Shown: piece after piece, positions 10,346 through 17,615 of the stretch | Layout of the letters: every line of letters starts with the position of its first letter | Numbering within the stretch: position 1 is the stretch's first letter | From: Ophioceras dolichostomum | Taxonomy: Eukaryota; Ascomycota; Sordariomycetes; Magnaporthales; Ophioceraceae | DNA length: 17,615 bases | Assembly (NCBI GenBank): GCA_003049485.1 | Contig: PYST01000546.1 | Location: forward strand, 1 to 17,615 | Direction: 5' to 3' | Notes under the pieces: model-generated | The model's input: only the letters and a program-made list of their open reading frames with translations | Told to the model about the DNA's origin: nothing | The model's database searches: none | Position numbers and translations under genes: made by a program

Positions 10346-10738
10346 TTATCTCACCATCGAAAGTGCCCTTGTGAGTTCCCCCTCGATATCCGCCAGCAGC
10401 CTCACCATCATCGACCGCGTCAGCCAAGGTGTGGGCAGGGGATTGCGACGATACACCCCCTCGAGGACATCCCGGTCGAGTTCCCGGACCCGTCGAACGA
10501 GCTCGGCGCGCTCCGGGGGCGTGCTTGAGCAGGTGAGATACGGGCGCCAGGACCTGCAGGCGCGCGGCGGCGGGTGACGGCGGGACGTCAGGGCGTGTAT
10601 TGCTTGTCATATTACGTGGCAGGCTCTGCGGCAGGCTGCGGCCTCGAAGATGATGACCGTAAGCAGCAGCGCGAGCTCGTCGGGGCCGCCGGTACAGCGA
10701 CGGTTCCCCAAGTCATAGCCCTCAGAGACTGCCTAGAC
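10346..10738 (-). pseudogene. Decayed spliced gene fragment, possibly from a fungal transcription-factor-like gene
   Basis: On the minus strand a frame runs VSEGYDLGNRR...DELALLLTVIIFEAA to a GTAATA donor at 10615. A 62-nt intron (10615-10554, CTGAC branch, CCTGCAG acceptor) keeps phase 0 into VLAPVSHLLKHAP. At a run of five C's the coding signal then moves by one base into ERAELVRRVRELDRDVLEG and continues with natural composition and GC-rich third positions to TAA at 10346. Upstream, the first part is closed by a TAG just ahead of 10738. The splice fit plus the one-base shift and the stop suggest a broken gene. The helical DELALLL..FE segment recalls Zn2Cys6 regulator middle domains, but this is a weak resemblance and no Zn2Cys6 motif was found. 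Confidence 0.35.
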
Positions 10739-11165
10739 GATATGACGGGTAAAGTCGAATCGCTCTACGATCGATGTGAGGAAAACGAGCGATAAAATTG
10801 GCAAGTTGGGCGTCTCGAGGCGGGCTTGGCTCCGAGAGAAGAGCGCGATCGCCAGGCATCAGGGCCAAAGCCGAGGCGGCGAAAAGGGACCCTCCACTCT
10901 GCTTCGGCGCACTATGCACCGCTCAACGGTACTTACCTCCATTGGTCTTCCTATTTTCACAATCTCTCGCCTCGTTTTCCCTGTGTTAGGTAACAGGAGG
11001 TATATTGGAATCTTTCAGGCTACTCTGATGACGACACAAAACGGCCATGTATGTAACATCACAGTGGTGGCCGCAAGATACAAGAACGCTCATGAACCAA
11101 TGCAAGTGCGGATATTACTACCAAAACGATCCCGAGAGGAGGATGGGAAGAAATGACGAGACGAT
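10739..11165. other. Intergenic DNA
   Basis: No gene is supported. The minus strand carries ATGGAG directly followed by GTAAGT (start near 10942), a textbook start-codon-plus-donor arrangement that could be the first exon of the relic, but no convincing acceptor was found to join it. The stretch also contains the 3' end of the SDR transcript. Confidence 0.35.
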
Positions 11166-12101
11166 TTATGAGAAGAAGTGGGGCCGGATCTCGGCCTGGG
11201 TCCAGTCCCAAAGCCTGTCCCGCTGAGCGGCGTCGTTGCTCAGCTTGGACCCCTTGCCCGCCACGCCGATGGGGTGGTAGTAGACCCCCGTCTTAGCGTC
11301 CGGGCTAACGGCGGCCCAGAGCGGGTGGAGGGCGCCCTTGTCGGCCTTGGGCACGACGGCCTTCATGAGCTTCATCGCGCCGCTGATGATGGCGCCCGAG
11401 TTCTCGATCGTAGGGGCCTGGAGCCCCGTGCTGAAGACGCCCGGGTGGAGGCTGACGCAGGTGATCTCCGGGTTCCTGGCCGCGAGCGCGGCGCTGTGGT
11501 GGATGTTGGCCAGCTTGGAGATGCCGTATCGGCCGAAGGTGCCCACTCGGGCCAGGGTCGTCTTGAGCTCGTCGAACGGGTACCCCGTCGACGGGCAGCG
11601 GGACTCGAGGTCGGACGAGAGGGAGACGACGCGCACATCCGCGCCGGCACCGGCGGTCTTTTTTAGCGTGGGAAGGAGCAGCTCGGTTAGGAGGGCGTGG
11701 CCCATGTGGTTGACGCCGAACTGCAGCTCGTAGCCGTCGGTGGTGAGGCCCTCGGGTGTGCTCATGATGCCCGCGTTGTTCACGAGGATGTCGAGCCGCG
11801 AGGCGGAGGCGAGGAAGGAGCGCGCGGCGCGCTTGACGCTCTCGAAGGAGCCTAGGTTGAGCTCGACGACGGTGATGGGCGTGTTGGCGGCCTCGGGGGT
11901 GGTGGACTTCAGCTCCTGCACGGCCTGCTCGCCCTTCTGCACGGAGCGGGAGGCCATGTAGATGTGGGCCGGGCTGTGCTTGGCGAACTGCCGGATCGTC
12001 TCCAGGCCGATGCCGTGGTTGCCGCCCGTCACGAAGATGACCTTGCCCGAGAGATCGGGAATGTCCTTGTCCGGACGGAAGGTGGCGCCGCAGATTACCA
12101 T
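11166..12101 (-). CDS. Short-chain dehydrogenase/reductase (SDR), retinol-dehydrogenase-like
   Basis: Intronless, 311 aa, a usual size for a classical-type SDR. A Rossmann fold binds NAD(P): TGGNHGIG at aa 25-32 is the cofactor glycine motif. NNAG is at 108-111, the active-site strand VVSLSS at 159-163, and the catalytic YxxxK is YGISK (Tyr192, Lys196); HPGVFSTGL (219-227) is the usual post-catalytic PG motif. The overall pattern, with a C-terminal PLWAAVSPDAKTGVYY stretch, matches fungal oxidoreductases of the retinol dehydrogenase/WW-domain oxidoreductase type; substrate is unknown. The ATG at 12101 sits in an AAAAATGG context; the open frame continues upstream only because the (CT)n tract and leader lack stops, which would add Leu-Ser repeats. 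No signal peptide. Nothing nearby suggests a biosynthetic cluster. Confidence 0.93.
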   Translation of the reverse strand: MVICGATFRPDKDIPDLSGKVIFVTGGNHGIGLETIRQFAKHSPAHIYMASRSVQKGEQAVQELKSTTPEAANTPITVVELNLGSFESVKRAARSFLASASRLDILVNNAGIMSTPEGLTTDGYELQFGVNHMGHALLTELLLPTLKKTAGAGADVRVVSLSSDLESRCPSTGYPFDELKTTLARVGTFGRYGISKLANIHHSAALAARNPEITCVSLHPGVFSTGLQAPTIENSGAIISGAMKLMKAVVPKADKGALHPLWAAVSPDAKTGVYYHPIGVAGKGSKLSNDAAQRDRLWDWTQAEIRPHFFS

Positions 12102-12216
12102 TTTTACACAGTTGGGATAAGTTGGGATGGGAGAGGACTCGGAGTTGTGCGTGTATTTACGTGGAAACTCGGCGGTTTTTTTATGGTTCTTCACAGAGGG
12201 ATAATTAGCCGAACTG

Positions 12217-12278
<62 letters not shown>

Positions 12279-12420
12279 GAGAGAGAAGCGGGGGAGGATG
12301 CTGTAGTCGGGAGAAGAGAAGCCTCTTGATGCTGATGCTGCTGCTGATGCTGCTGATGATGCTGAACAACTCCCAACAAAGAACCAGAGAGATATATGTA
12401 TTAAGCATCCGTATATATAT
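12102..12420 (-). promoter_or_regulatory. Likely SDR promoter and leader
   Basis: Upstream of the SDR start lie the (CT)28 tract, a GAT/GCT trinucleotide stretch (12327-12365) and a TATATATAT run at 12412-12420 that could serve as a TATA element about 310 bp before the ATG. The order TATA, pyrimidine tract, ATG is typical of a fungal promoter with a long leader. The transcription start cannot be read from sequence. Confidence 0.4.
12219..12275. repeat. (GA)28 dinucleotide microsatellite
   Basis: Twenty-eight uninterrupted GA units on the plus strand, that is (CT)28 in the sense of the SDR gene, 118 bp upstream of its ATG. Pyrimidine-rich tracts are common in filamentous-fungal promoters and leaders near transcription starts. 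A tract this long is likely to vary in length between strains. Confidence 0.95.
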
Positions 12421-12963
12421 CCTTCTTCGACGGAAGAGATCCGCAAAATACTCATAATAAAAATAGACCGACTGGCGCCCCGCCTCAGCCCGATCCAGCC
12501 AGGAGGCCAGCCACCATCAGCCCTGTGATGGAGATGGTACAAACGAGTAGATGACGCGTAGGTGCATGCGCCATCACCGCCGTGCCTAGACAACGGGCCT
12601 AGGTCCTATCTACCGGGGTACAAGGACCCTCGACGTAGCACCAAACGGACATAACGCAGAGATTCGGATTTTTGAAGCGCGATCTCGCTGTGGGCGCACG
12701 AGCTCGCGGCTGAATCGCAGTGGGTTTCGGCGTGTGGAGGTCCGTCCGGCAGTGTTGATGCAGGCCGAATCGCCGCTAGGCCAAGAATGGAATTTGTAGG
12801 GTTTGGTTAGTCGGCCAACCGCAAATCTCGAGATGCTTTTGTCGTGAGTGATGCTACAACAATCGGTCATTCAAGGGGAATTTTAGAGAGTGTGTCAGAG
12901 TGATCTTCACATCCCTTCAGGCCCAAGCCGCAGTCTCGGTGCCAGCTGGAACAGTTGCCAACG

Positions 12964-13020
12964 GGCTCCGCGGACACCGAATGGCTCCGCACACACGGAA
13001 GGGCTCCGCGGACGCCGTGT
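12964..13020. repeat. Three consecutive 19-bp repeats with TCCGCGGA palindromes
   Basis: Copies start at 12964, 12983 and 13002, each beginning GGCTCCGC. Copies 1 and 3 share GGCTCCGCGGAC and contain the palindrome TCCGCGGA (12967-12974 and 13005-13012); copy 2 has TCCGCACA instead. CGG/CCG palindromes are typical Zn2Cys6 regulator sites, and TCCGCGGA is the yeast pleiotropic drug response element bound by Pdr1/Pdr3. Whether a homologous factor binds here is unknown. The repeats lie about 860 bp upstream of the SDR ATG and 2.2 kb upstream of the GH16 gene. Confidence 0.6.
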
Positions 13021-13655
13021 GGTCGCTCCCGGAATTAAGCACGCCCACCTCGGGATGGGACGGGTGTTCCAAATGGCCCCGAAATCCACCCCAGCGCCCC
13101 CGTGGCAGCTAAGTTGACAAAAGATAGCGGATAGAACACAGACCCGGAGGAGGAGGAGGAAGCCTCTTGTCAGCCCACGTTGCCGGAATAAAACTAAAGC
13201 CGGAATTAAATACTCGAACCCGGCAATCTCAGTCGAAACCTGATCTCTCTTGGTATTCGGAGGTTCGATGTGGTGCAGCGCGAATCGGAATCCGTCTTGA
13301 CGGCGGGAAATTCGAGTGCGTAGGTACGCTGGGCCGCGCCGGGCTTACTCACCTCTGAACTCCTCCCCCGGCCGGGCGGGGTTGGGCGGATGAATCTCTC
13401 AGGTATGATCGGGACGGGTCCCATCGAGCCAGGACCGAAGCGTGTCGGTTTTAGGCGGGGGGTGGGGCTGTCCTGGCTGGCGGGGGCTGCTGACCTGGTT
13501 GCCCAGCCCGCATTCCTGCTGCTGATCATCACTCTGCAGGCTGCAATCATCACCACGTTGGTCTCTGTGCCGCATTGCTCATTCTGCACCACTCTCGCCG
13601 CGTCGCCTTGCGGTGGGCAGACAGACACTAAGACTCTCTGAAATTTTTCTTCGAG

Positions 13656-13695
13656 CTCTCTCTCTCTCTCTCCTTTTCTTTTTTTTTTTTTTTTT
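13656..13695. repeat. (CT)n tract followed by T17
   Basis: A run of about eight CT units (13656-13672) leads into CTTTTC and then seventeen T's (13679-13695). On the plus strand this resembles the pyrimidine-rich stretch before a fungal transcription start, but no gene follows; on the minus strand it reads as an A17 tract. Confidence 0.8.
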
Positions 13696-15082
13696 GGCCG
13701 TCGCTCGTGATCAAGATGCGCCCCAGTCACCACGCCTGAGCAGCCTGGAAGAACATCGATCACCACATCAAATGCCTCCTGACCCGCCGTGGCAAGGGTG
13801 CTGCTGCGGCCCATTGAGCGTGCATATTTCCGAAATCAATCTGAGAGCGTAATGGGAAATCATGCGTCCTCTGAATAAGACTGCGAAATTACTACCGATA
13901 CCAGGCGAGTCGGGGAAGAGAGGCAAGAGAGGCACAAGGTCCAGCCGCGGCGATGCTACGGCGCTCGAAATACCCCTCCTCTAGACCGGCCCGCATCAAT
14001 GCAATCACCACGCAGAGGAGCAAAGTTTCTCGTAATACTCGCCGTACGCCCGGAAGAGTTGAGGGGTGGTTAAAATAAGGATTCGTATCACCTCGGCAGT
14101 AGGACAAAGTTTACGCGGAGCCGCAGGCAATTCCTCACGACTACCTACGCCCTCGACTTCAATGGGGATCATCCAGTATCGAGGTACTGGCCATAGATCG
14201 AGGTCTTTCACGGTCCCGGGAGAAGTTTGCTTCTGGTTACTCGCGCCGTCATTTGCAGGTCTTTCGCAATTGGCAGAGCCTCCGGACCAGGTTGCTCATT
14301 GGGACGGCTCGACAGGAGAGAGAAAAAGGGGCAGCAGTCGAGGGGAAAATTCTGCGGGCTCTGGTGCCCATGGGCTGATAATAACGCCGTGCCGCCGCCG
14401 CGTATCTTCCTGTGGGTGTTGGGGTCCGGGGAGGGGCGCATGTGGTTGGCGGGTCGTCACGTTGTCTGCCAACGGCAAAGGGACCGCATAGGAAAGTCCG
14501 ACGATGCTTGGAATTTGACATACGTCCCATTAGGTACCTCTGAGCCGTAAGTAGGGTCACTTTTTGCGCCGCGCGACGAAAGAAACAAAAAAGAAAATTC
14601 GGGATCTGTTCTTTGTGGGGAACGCATCGCTGCGCAGCTTCGATGTCTTCCAATCTGAACAGGAGGCAAGAGAGTTGGTGAAACAGACCGAATGCATGGG
14701 TTCTCCCCTAAATCCTTTGCCAGCGGCCCAATGAGGCGCCGTTGTTGGTTCAACACCACTTCGTTCGCTGCATAGAAATTTCCCTTCTGCTACCAGGACA
14801 GGCCAGCAGTGGGACGGCATGGGATTAAAACAACAGAATAGGACCGGCGAGCATGCGCTCACGCGCTCGCGCCGCAACGCACGCCGCGCCGTGCCGCGGG
14901 CCCGGTGGATTGGGACTCTCGCCTGATCTCTCCTCCGCCGCCCAGGAAATTCAGGCAGCCGGCCTCCCCGAGAGTCAGAAAAATTTCTCGTTAAATACCC
15001 AAGGGAGGGGCGGGTATTGCAAATGTGTAAGTCCCATCATTGTCATCAGCGGCAGCGTCTGCGGATCTGACTGATCGACGGA

Positions 15083-15181
15083 AGAGCCCCATTCCTCCCG
15101 TCTCTCCCCTCCACTCTCGCCTCCTCTCCCCCGTTTTACCTCCCCATCTGCCCGCCTTCCTGTGTACTCTCCTACTATACT
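15083..15181 (+). promoter_or_regulatory. CT-rich leader of the GH16 gene
   Basis: The roughly 100 bp ahead of the GH16 ATG are dominated by C and T (clusters such as CTCCCCTCCACTCTCGCC), the usual look of the leader of a well-expressed ascomycete gene. It ends CTACTATACT directly before ATG 15182. No clear TATA box was identified. Confidence 0.45.
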
Positions 15182-16506
15182 ATGGCGATTACGAAGATCC
15201 TAGCCGTCGCGCTCGCGGCCCAGGGCGCCGTGGTGCAGGCTCAGATGAGCCTCGTCCGGACGTATGACAAGAAGTCCAACTTCTTCAACCAGTTCTACTG
15301 GAGAGACGTAAGTGAAGGCCGAAAGAGCCCTACTATTTCGCCTGGGGCCCTCAACTCGACTAACAACGGATGTTCGTCTCCCCCGCCTCCCTCCCAGAGA
15401 GCATACTTCCAGAGCATCATCGGCACCCACGACCCGACCGACGGCACGGTCGACTACGTCAGCCAGTCGACCGCCGCGTCCTCGGGCCTGGCGGCCTACA
15501 GGGGCGACAAGATCTACCTCGGCGCGGACAATTCGTCCATCGTCTCCTCGGGCTCGACGGGCCGCCGCAGCGTCAGGCTCGAGTCAAAGGACACGTTCGA
15601 CTCGGGCCTGCTGGTGGCCGACTTCGACCACATGCCGGGCAACGCGTGCGGCGTCTGGCCGGCCTTCTGGACCTACAACTTCTCCGAGGACCCCATTTCG
15701 GAGATCGACATCGTCGAGGGCACCGGCTGGACGAAGCAGAGCGCCAACACCGTGTCGCTGCACACCTGCGGCGAGTGCAGCTTTCCGAGCCTGACGGGGC
15801 CGGAGGTGAGGAAGGACTGCGACATGGGCGGCGGGAACGGCTGCGCGCAGCCCACCAACTAGTCAGTGATAAGCCTCTCCTCTGTCCTATTTCCACTAGT
15901 AGTAGGTCGACGGGGTCGAACGAACGACTAACATACCACTCACCTCACTCACTCCAGTCCCGGCTGCGGAGTCGACGGGGCCTCGGACTCGTACGGCACC
16001 GGTTTCAACGAGCAAGGGGGCGGTGTCTACGCCACGCTTCTCGACGACGCCGGCATCAAGATCTGGCACTTCCCGCGGCCCAAGGTCCCGGAGGACCTGA
16101 CAAGCGGCAGCCCCGACCCGAGCGGCTGGCCCAAGCCGCAGGCCAACTTCCAGTCCGGGAACGGTTGCGACGCGGCTAGGATCTTCAAGAAGCAGACCAT
16201 CGTAAGCCTAGCCTAATCCTGACCCCAAGCCCCATCTATTCTCTCTCTCACAGAGAGTTGTGTAATACGATAAGATCAAAGAGAGACTGACATGGTACCA
16301 CCCTGGATCTTGTTTCCTTGCTTGCGAATCAGATCATCAACATCGACTTCTGCGGCTCCATCATCTACGACTGGGACGAGCAGACGGAAGGTCACCCGGA
16401 GTGCGGCGCGTCGAGGGGCCAGAGCTGCGAGGACTACGTCCGCAAGAACCCGTCGGCGTTCGACGACGCCTACTGGCTCTTCAACTCTATCAAGCTGTAC
16501 AAGTAA
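15182..16506 (+). CDS. Secreted GH16 endo-1,3(4)-beta-glucanase-like enzyme
   Basis: Four exons, 15182-15307, 15398-15861, 15958-16201 and 16333-16506, give 335 aa. Introns: 15308-15397 (GTAAGT, branch CTAAC, CCCAG), 15862-15957 (donor GTCAGT, branch CTAAC, CCAG), 16202-16332 (GTAAGC, ATCAG). Phases 0, 2 and 0 fit. Residues 1-21 are a signal peptide (basic start, AVALAAQGAVVQA). The mature enzyme starts SLVRTYDKKSNFFNQF, continues with THDPTDGTVDYV, and has WPAFW (129-133) followed by the GH16 catalytic motif EIDIVEG with Glu144 (nucleophile), Asp146 and Glu149 (acid/base). SYGTGFNEQGGGVYA and IKIWHFPR are typical of fungal mixed-linkage/laminarinase members. No GPI signal or carbohydrate-binding module is visible. 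It probably cleaves beta-1,3 or mixed 1,3-1,4 glucan in the wall or environment; exact specificity cannot be read. The third acceptor is the least certain, its CTGAC lying more than 40 nt upstream. Confidence 0.9.
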
Positions 16507-17199
16507 CTAGAGCACACTTCGTCACGCCCCAAGTCCAAGTCTATGATGCTGGTCCTTGTGGCGGTACTGCAGAGGCTTAGTAGTAGTGCACCGGTAGCAG
16601 TGGGACTGACCGACCTAGGTGCTACGGTAGTGATGGAGGGAAGTAAAAGAACTGAGGTAGTATTAGTAGTGCCTATGAGGAATGCCCCCTCGACAACTAG
16701 TAAGACCAAGAATACAAAAACTATTGTAACAGTCTACGTCTGCGCCATTTCCTCAAGCGGAACTGCAGTACTCGATACGGGGATTCCATCTGCCATGGCG
16801 ATATCTTCCCGCTCACACAGTCGCGGTGATGTGTCTGGTCACGTCACCAACACGACAGTCCTCTGGATCGTGTAGAGGGAGCCGCTCACTCCCGCCGCAG
16901 GCGTCGTCCTCGTTGTCATCTCCGTTGTCGGCCGGCCCTGAGACTGGACGTGGCGTCCTTGGACATTTCGAGGATTTTGATACTGATACTAAATAAAGAC
17001 CTCACAGTCCTCGATCATGATCCTCCCCCGTACTGTTCTCGGAGCCACGGGAAGGACGTCTGTAGAAAGGCGGGCTGCTACAGTCGTCCCGTTCGTTGGA
17101 TATATGAAGGGTGTTAAGCAACTCCAACACACTCAGGTCGTATGAATCGACGGTGAAACGAAAAAACGGAGTTCGGGGAACTTCCCAGGGTGTATATGA
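16507..17199. other. Intergenic DNA downstream of the GH16 gene
   Basis: No gene is supported. A 110-codon frame at 16543-16875 is Val/Ser/Thr-rich with no motif and looks like chance. AATAAA occurs at 16992-16997 on the plus strand, nearly 500 bp past the GH16 stop, so it is a doubtful polyadenylation signal for that gene. Confidence 0.4.
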
Positions 17200-17438
17200 A
17201 CCGTTGTCGTTTTCCTAAATGGGGCCGAAGTGGGGCCAGGAACTGCTGCACGGCGTCATGGGCGATGCTGGGATGAGGCATGTTGGCCCGGCCCAGATGG
17301 GCAGCTCGAGCTTGGCGGCCTTGAGCTGATCCTGGTTGACCGTGAAGTGCACGTTGTGGACCTTGACGAACACCTGGTCGGGCGGCGCCAGTTTGGGCGT
17401 TGTCTACTTTGATGCACTTGCTCTCGACGATGACGAGG
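17200..17438 (-). pseudogene. Coding-like gene fragment in shifting frames
   Basis: On the minus strand an intron-like 3' end (CTACTAAC branch near 17462, CCCCCAG ending at 17439) is followed by LVIVESKCIKVDNAQ in one frame. From about 17400 to 17281 the coding signal is in the next frame, LAPPDQVFVKVHNVHFTVNQ then DQLKAAKLELPIWAGP, with strongly GC-rich third positions; that frame is closed upstream by TAG. Downstream the third frame reads AHDAVQQFLAPLRPHLG. Changes of frame without splice sites suggest a decayed gene, although sequencing errors would look the same. I do not recognise the family. Any remaining 5' part would lie beyond 17463, toward or outside the right edge. Confidence 0.3.
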
Positions 17439-17615
17439 CTGGGGGATGGAAGCACATGTTAGTAGGAGTCTTCCAGGCCGTGGGGTCGTGGAAGGGAGGT
17501 AAGGGATGAGGCTGTCGGGAAACACCTCAGCACAACTGCCAAGGCAAAACGGGACAACTGATGGCTGCCAGTTGTGGAGACAGAATCCTCCCGATTTGGG
17601 GTGGCACAGGGGGTG

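Larger units (their letters stand above)
12421..15082. other. Long gene-poor intergenic region
   Basis: No gene with a recognisable domain or consistent coding signal was found on either strand. The longest frame (minus strand, 13206-13814) reads through a T17 tract into a poly-Lys run and looks like chance. Structures worth naming are the three 19-bp tandem repeats at 12964-13020 and a CT tract plus T17 at 13656-13695. The stretch separates the divergent SDR and GH16 genes. Confidence 0.5.

Noticed and set aside
9862..10374. 170-codon plus-strand frame with an ATG start
   Set aside because: Low-complexity Ser/Pro/Thr composition, no domain, and it overlaps minus-strand coding signal that has a phase-consistent intron.
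10574..10795. Plus-strand frame with an acidic, helical-looking C-terminus (PQVIALRDCLDDMTGK)
   Set aside because: Short, no domain, and opposite to the spliced relic; the minus-strand reading explains the region better. The choice is not certain.
11166..12593. SDR read as a 475-aa protein from an upstream start
   Set aside because: The extra N-terminus is Leu-Ser repeats encoded by the (CT)28 tract; the family starts near the ATG at 12101, which has a good context.
13206..13290. Possible tRNA B-box (GGGTTCGAGT on the minus strand)
   Set aside because: No matching A-box, acceptor stem or cloverleaf could be drawn around it.
13206..13814. 202-codon minus-strand frame
   Set aside because: Includes a poly-Lys run from the T17 tract and a GA-repeat-derived Arg/Glu run; no recognisable motif and no splice pattern.
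14005..14211. 68-codon minus-strand frame with natural-looking composition
   Set aside because: No ATG at its start, no GC3 bias like the neighbouring genes, no domain and no supporting splice sites; too weak to list as a gene.

Overview
The window looks like nuclear DNA of a filamentous ascomycete (Pezizomycotina, probably Sordariomycetes-like; genus not identifiable by eye). Reasons: genes are split by short introns (62-131 nt) with GT..AG borders and CTAAC/CTGAC branch sites, leaders are CT-rich, and the protein families are typical of these fungi: a PNP-NACHT NLR, a HET-domain protein, a CorA-like membrane protein, a short-chain dehydrogenase and a secreted GH16 glucanase. No bacterial or mobile-element gene, tRNA, rRNA or CRISPR array was seen.

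Layout. 426-3619 (-): PNP-NACHT NLR in at least four exons. 3620-4279: divergent promoter region with a GAT microsatellite. 4280-5976 (+): CorA-like two-helix membrane protein; its first three exons are short and were rebuilt here from splice signals and phase. 5977-6657: intergenic. 6658-9659 (+): full-length HET-domain protein, one intron, central membrane segments. 9660-11165: no intact gene, but a decayed spliced gene fragment on the minus strand (about 10346-10738). 11166-12101 (-): intronless SDR, with a (CT)28 tract in its upstream region. 12102-15181: 3 kb without a supported gene, holding three 19-bp tandem repeats with two TCCGCGGA palindromes. 15182-16506 (+): GH16 endo-beta-glucanase in four exons with a signal peptide. 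16507-17615: no intact gene; coding-like fragments in changing frames on the minus strand near 17200-17440.

How it fits together. The left 9.7 kb is an accessory-looking block of three genes whose families act in, or resemble, fungal nonself recognition and regulated cell death: an NLR with a nucleoside-phosphorylase-like N-terminus (a candidate nucleotide-depleting effector), a divergently transcribed two-helix membrane protein, and a HET protein with its own membrane segments. That they act together is inference; neighbourhood and the shared promoter are all the sequence shows. The right half (SDR, glucanase) looks like ordinary GC3-rich metabolic and secreted-enzyme genes separated by long intergenic DNA.
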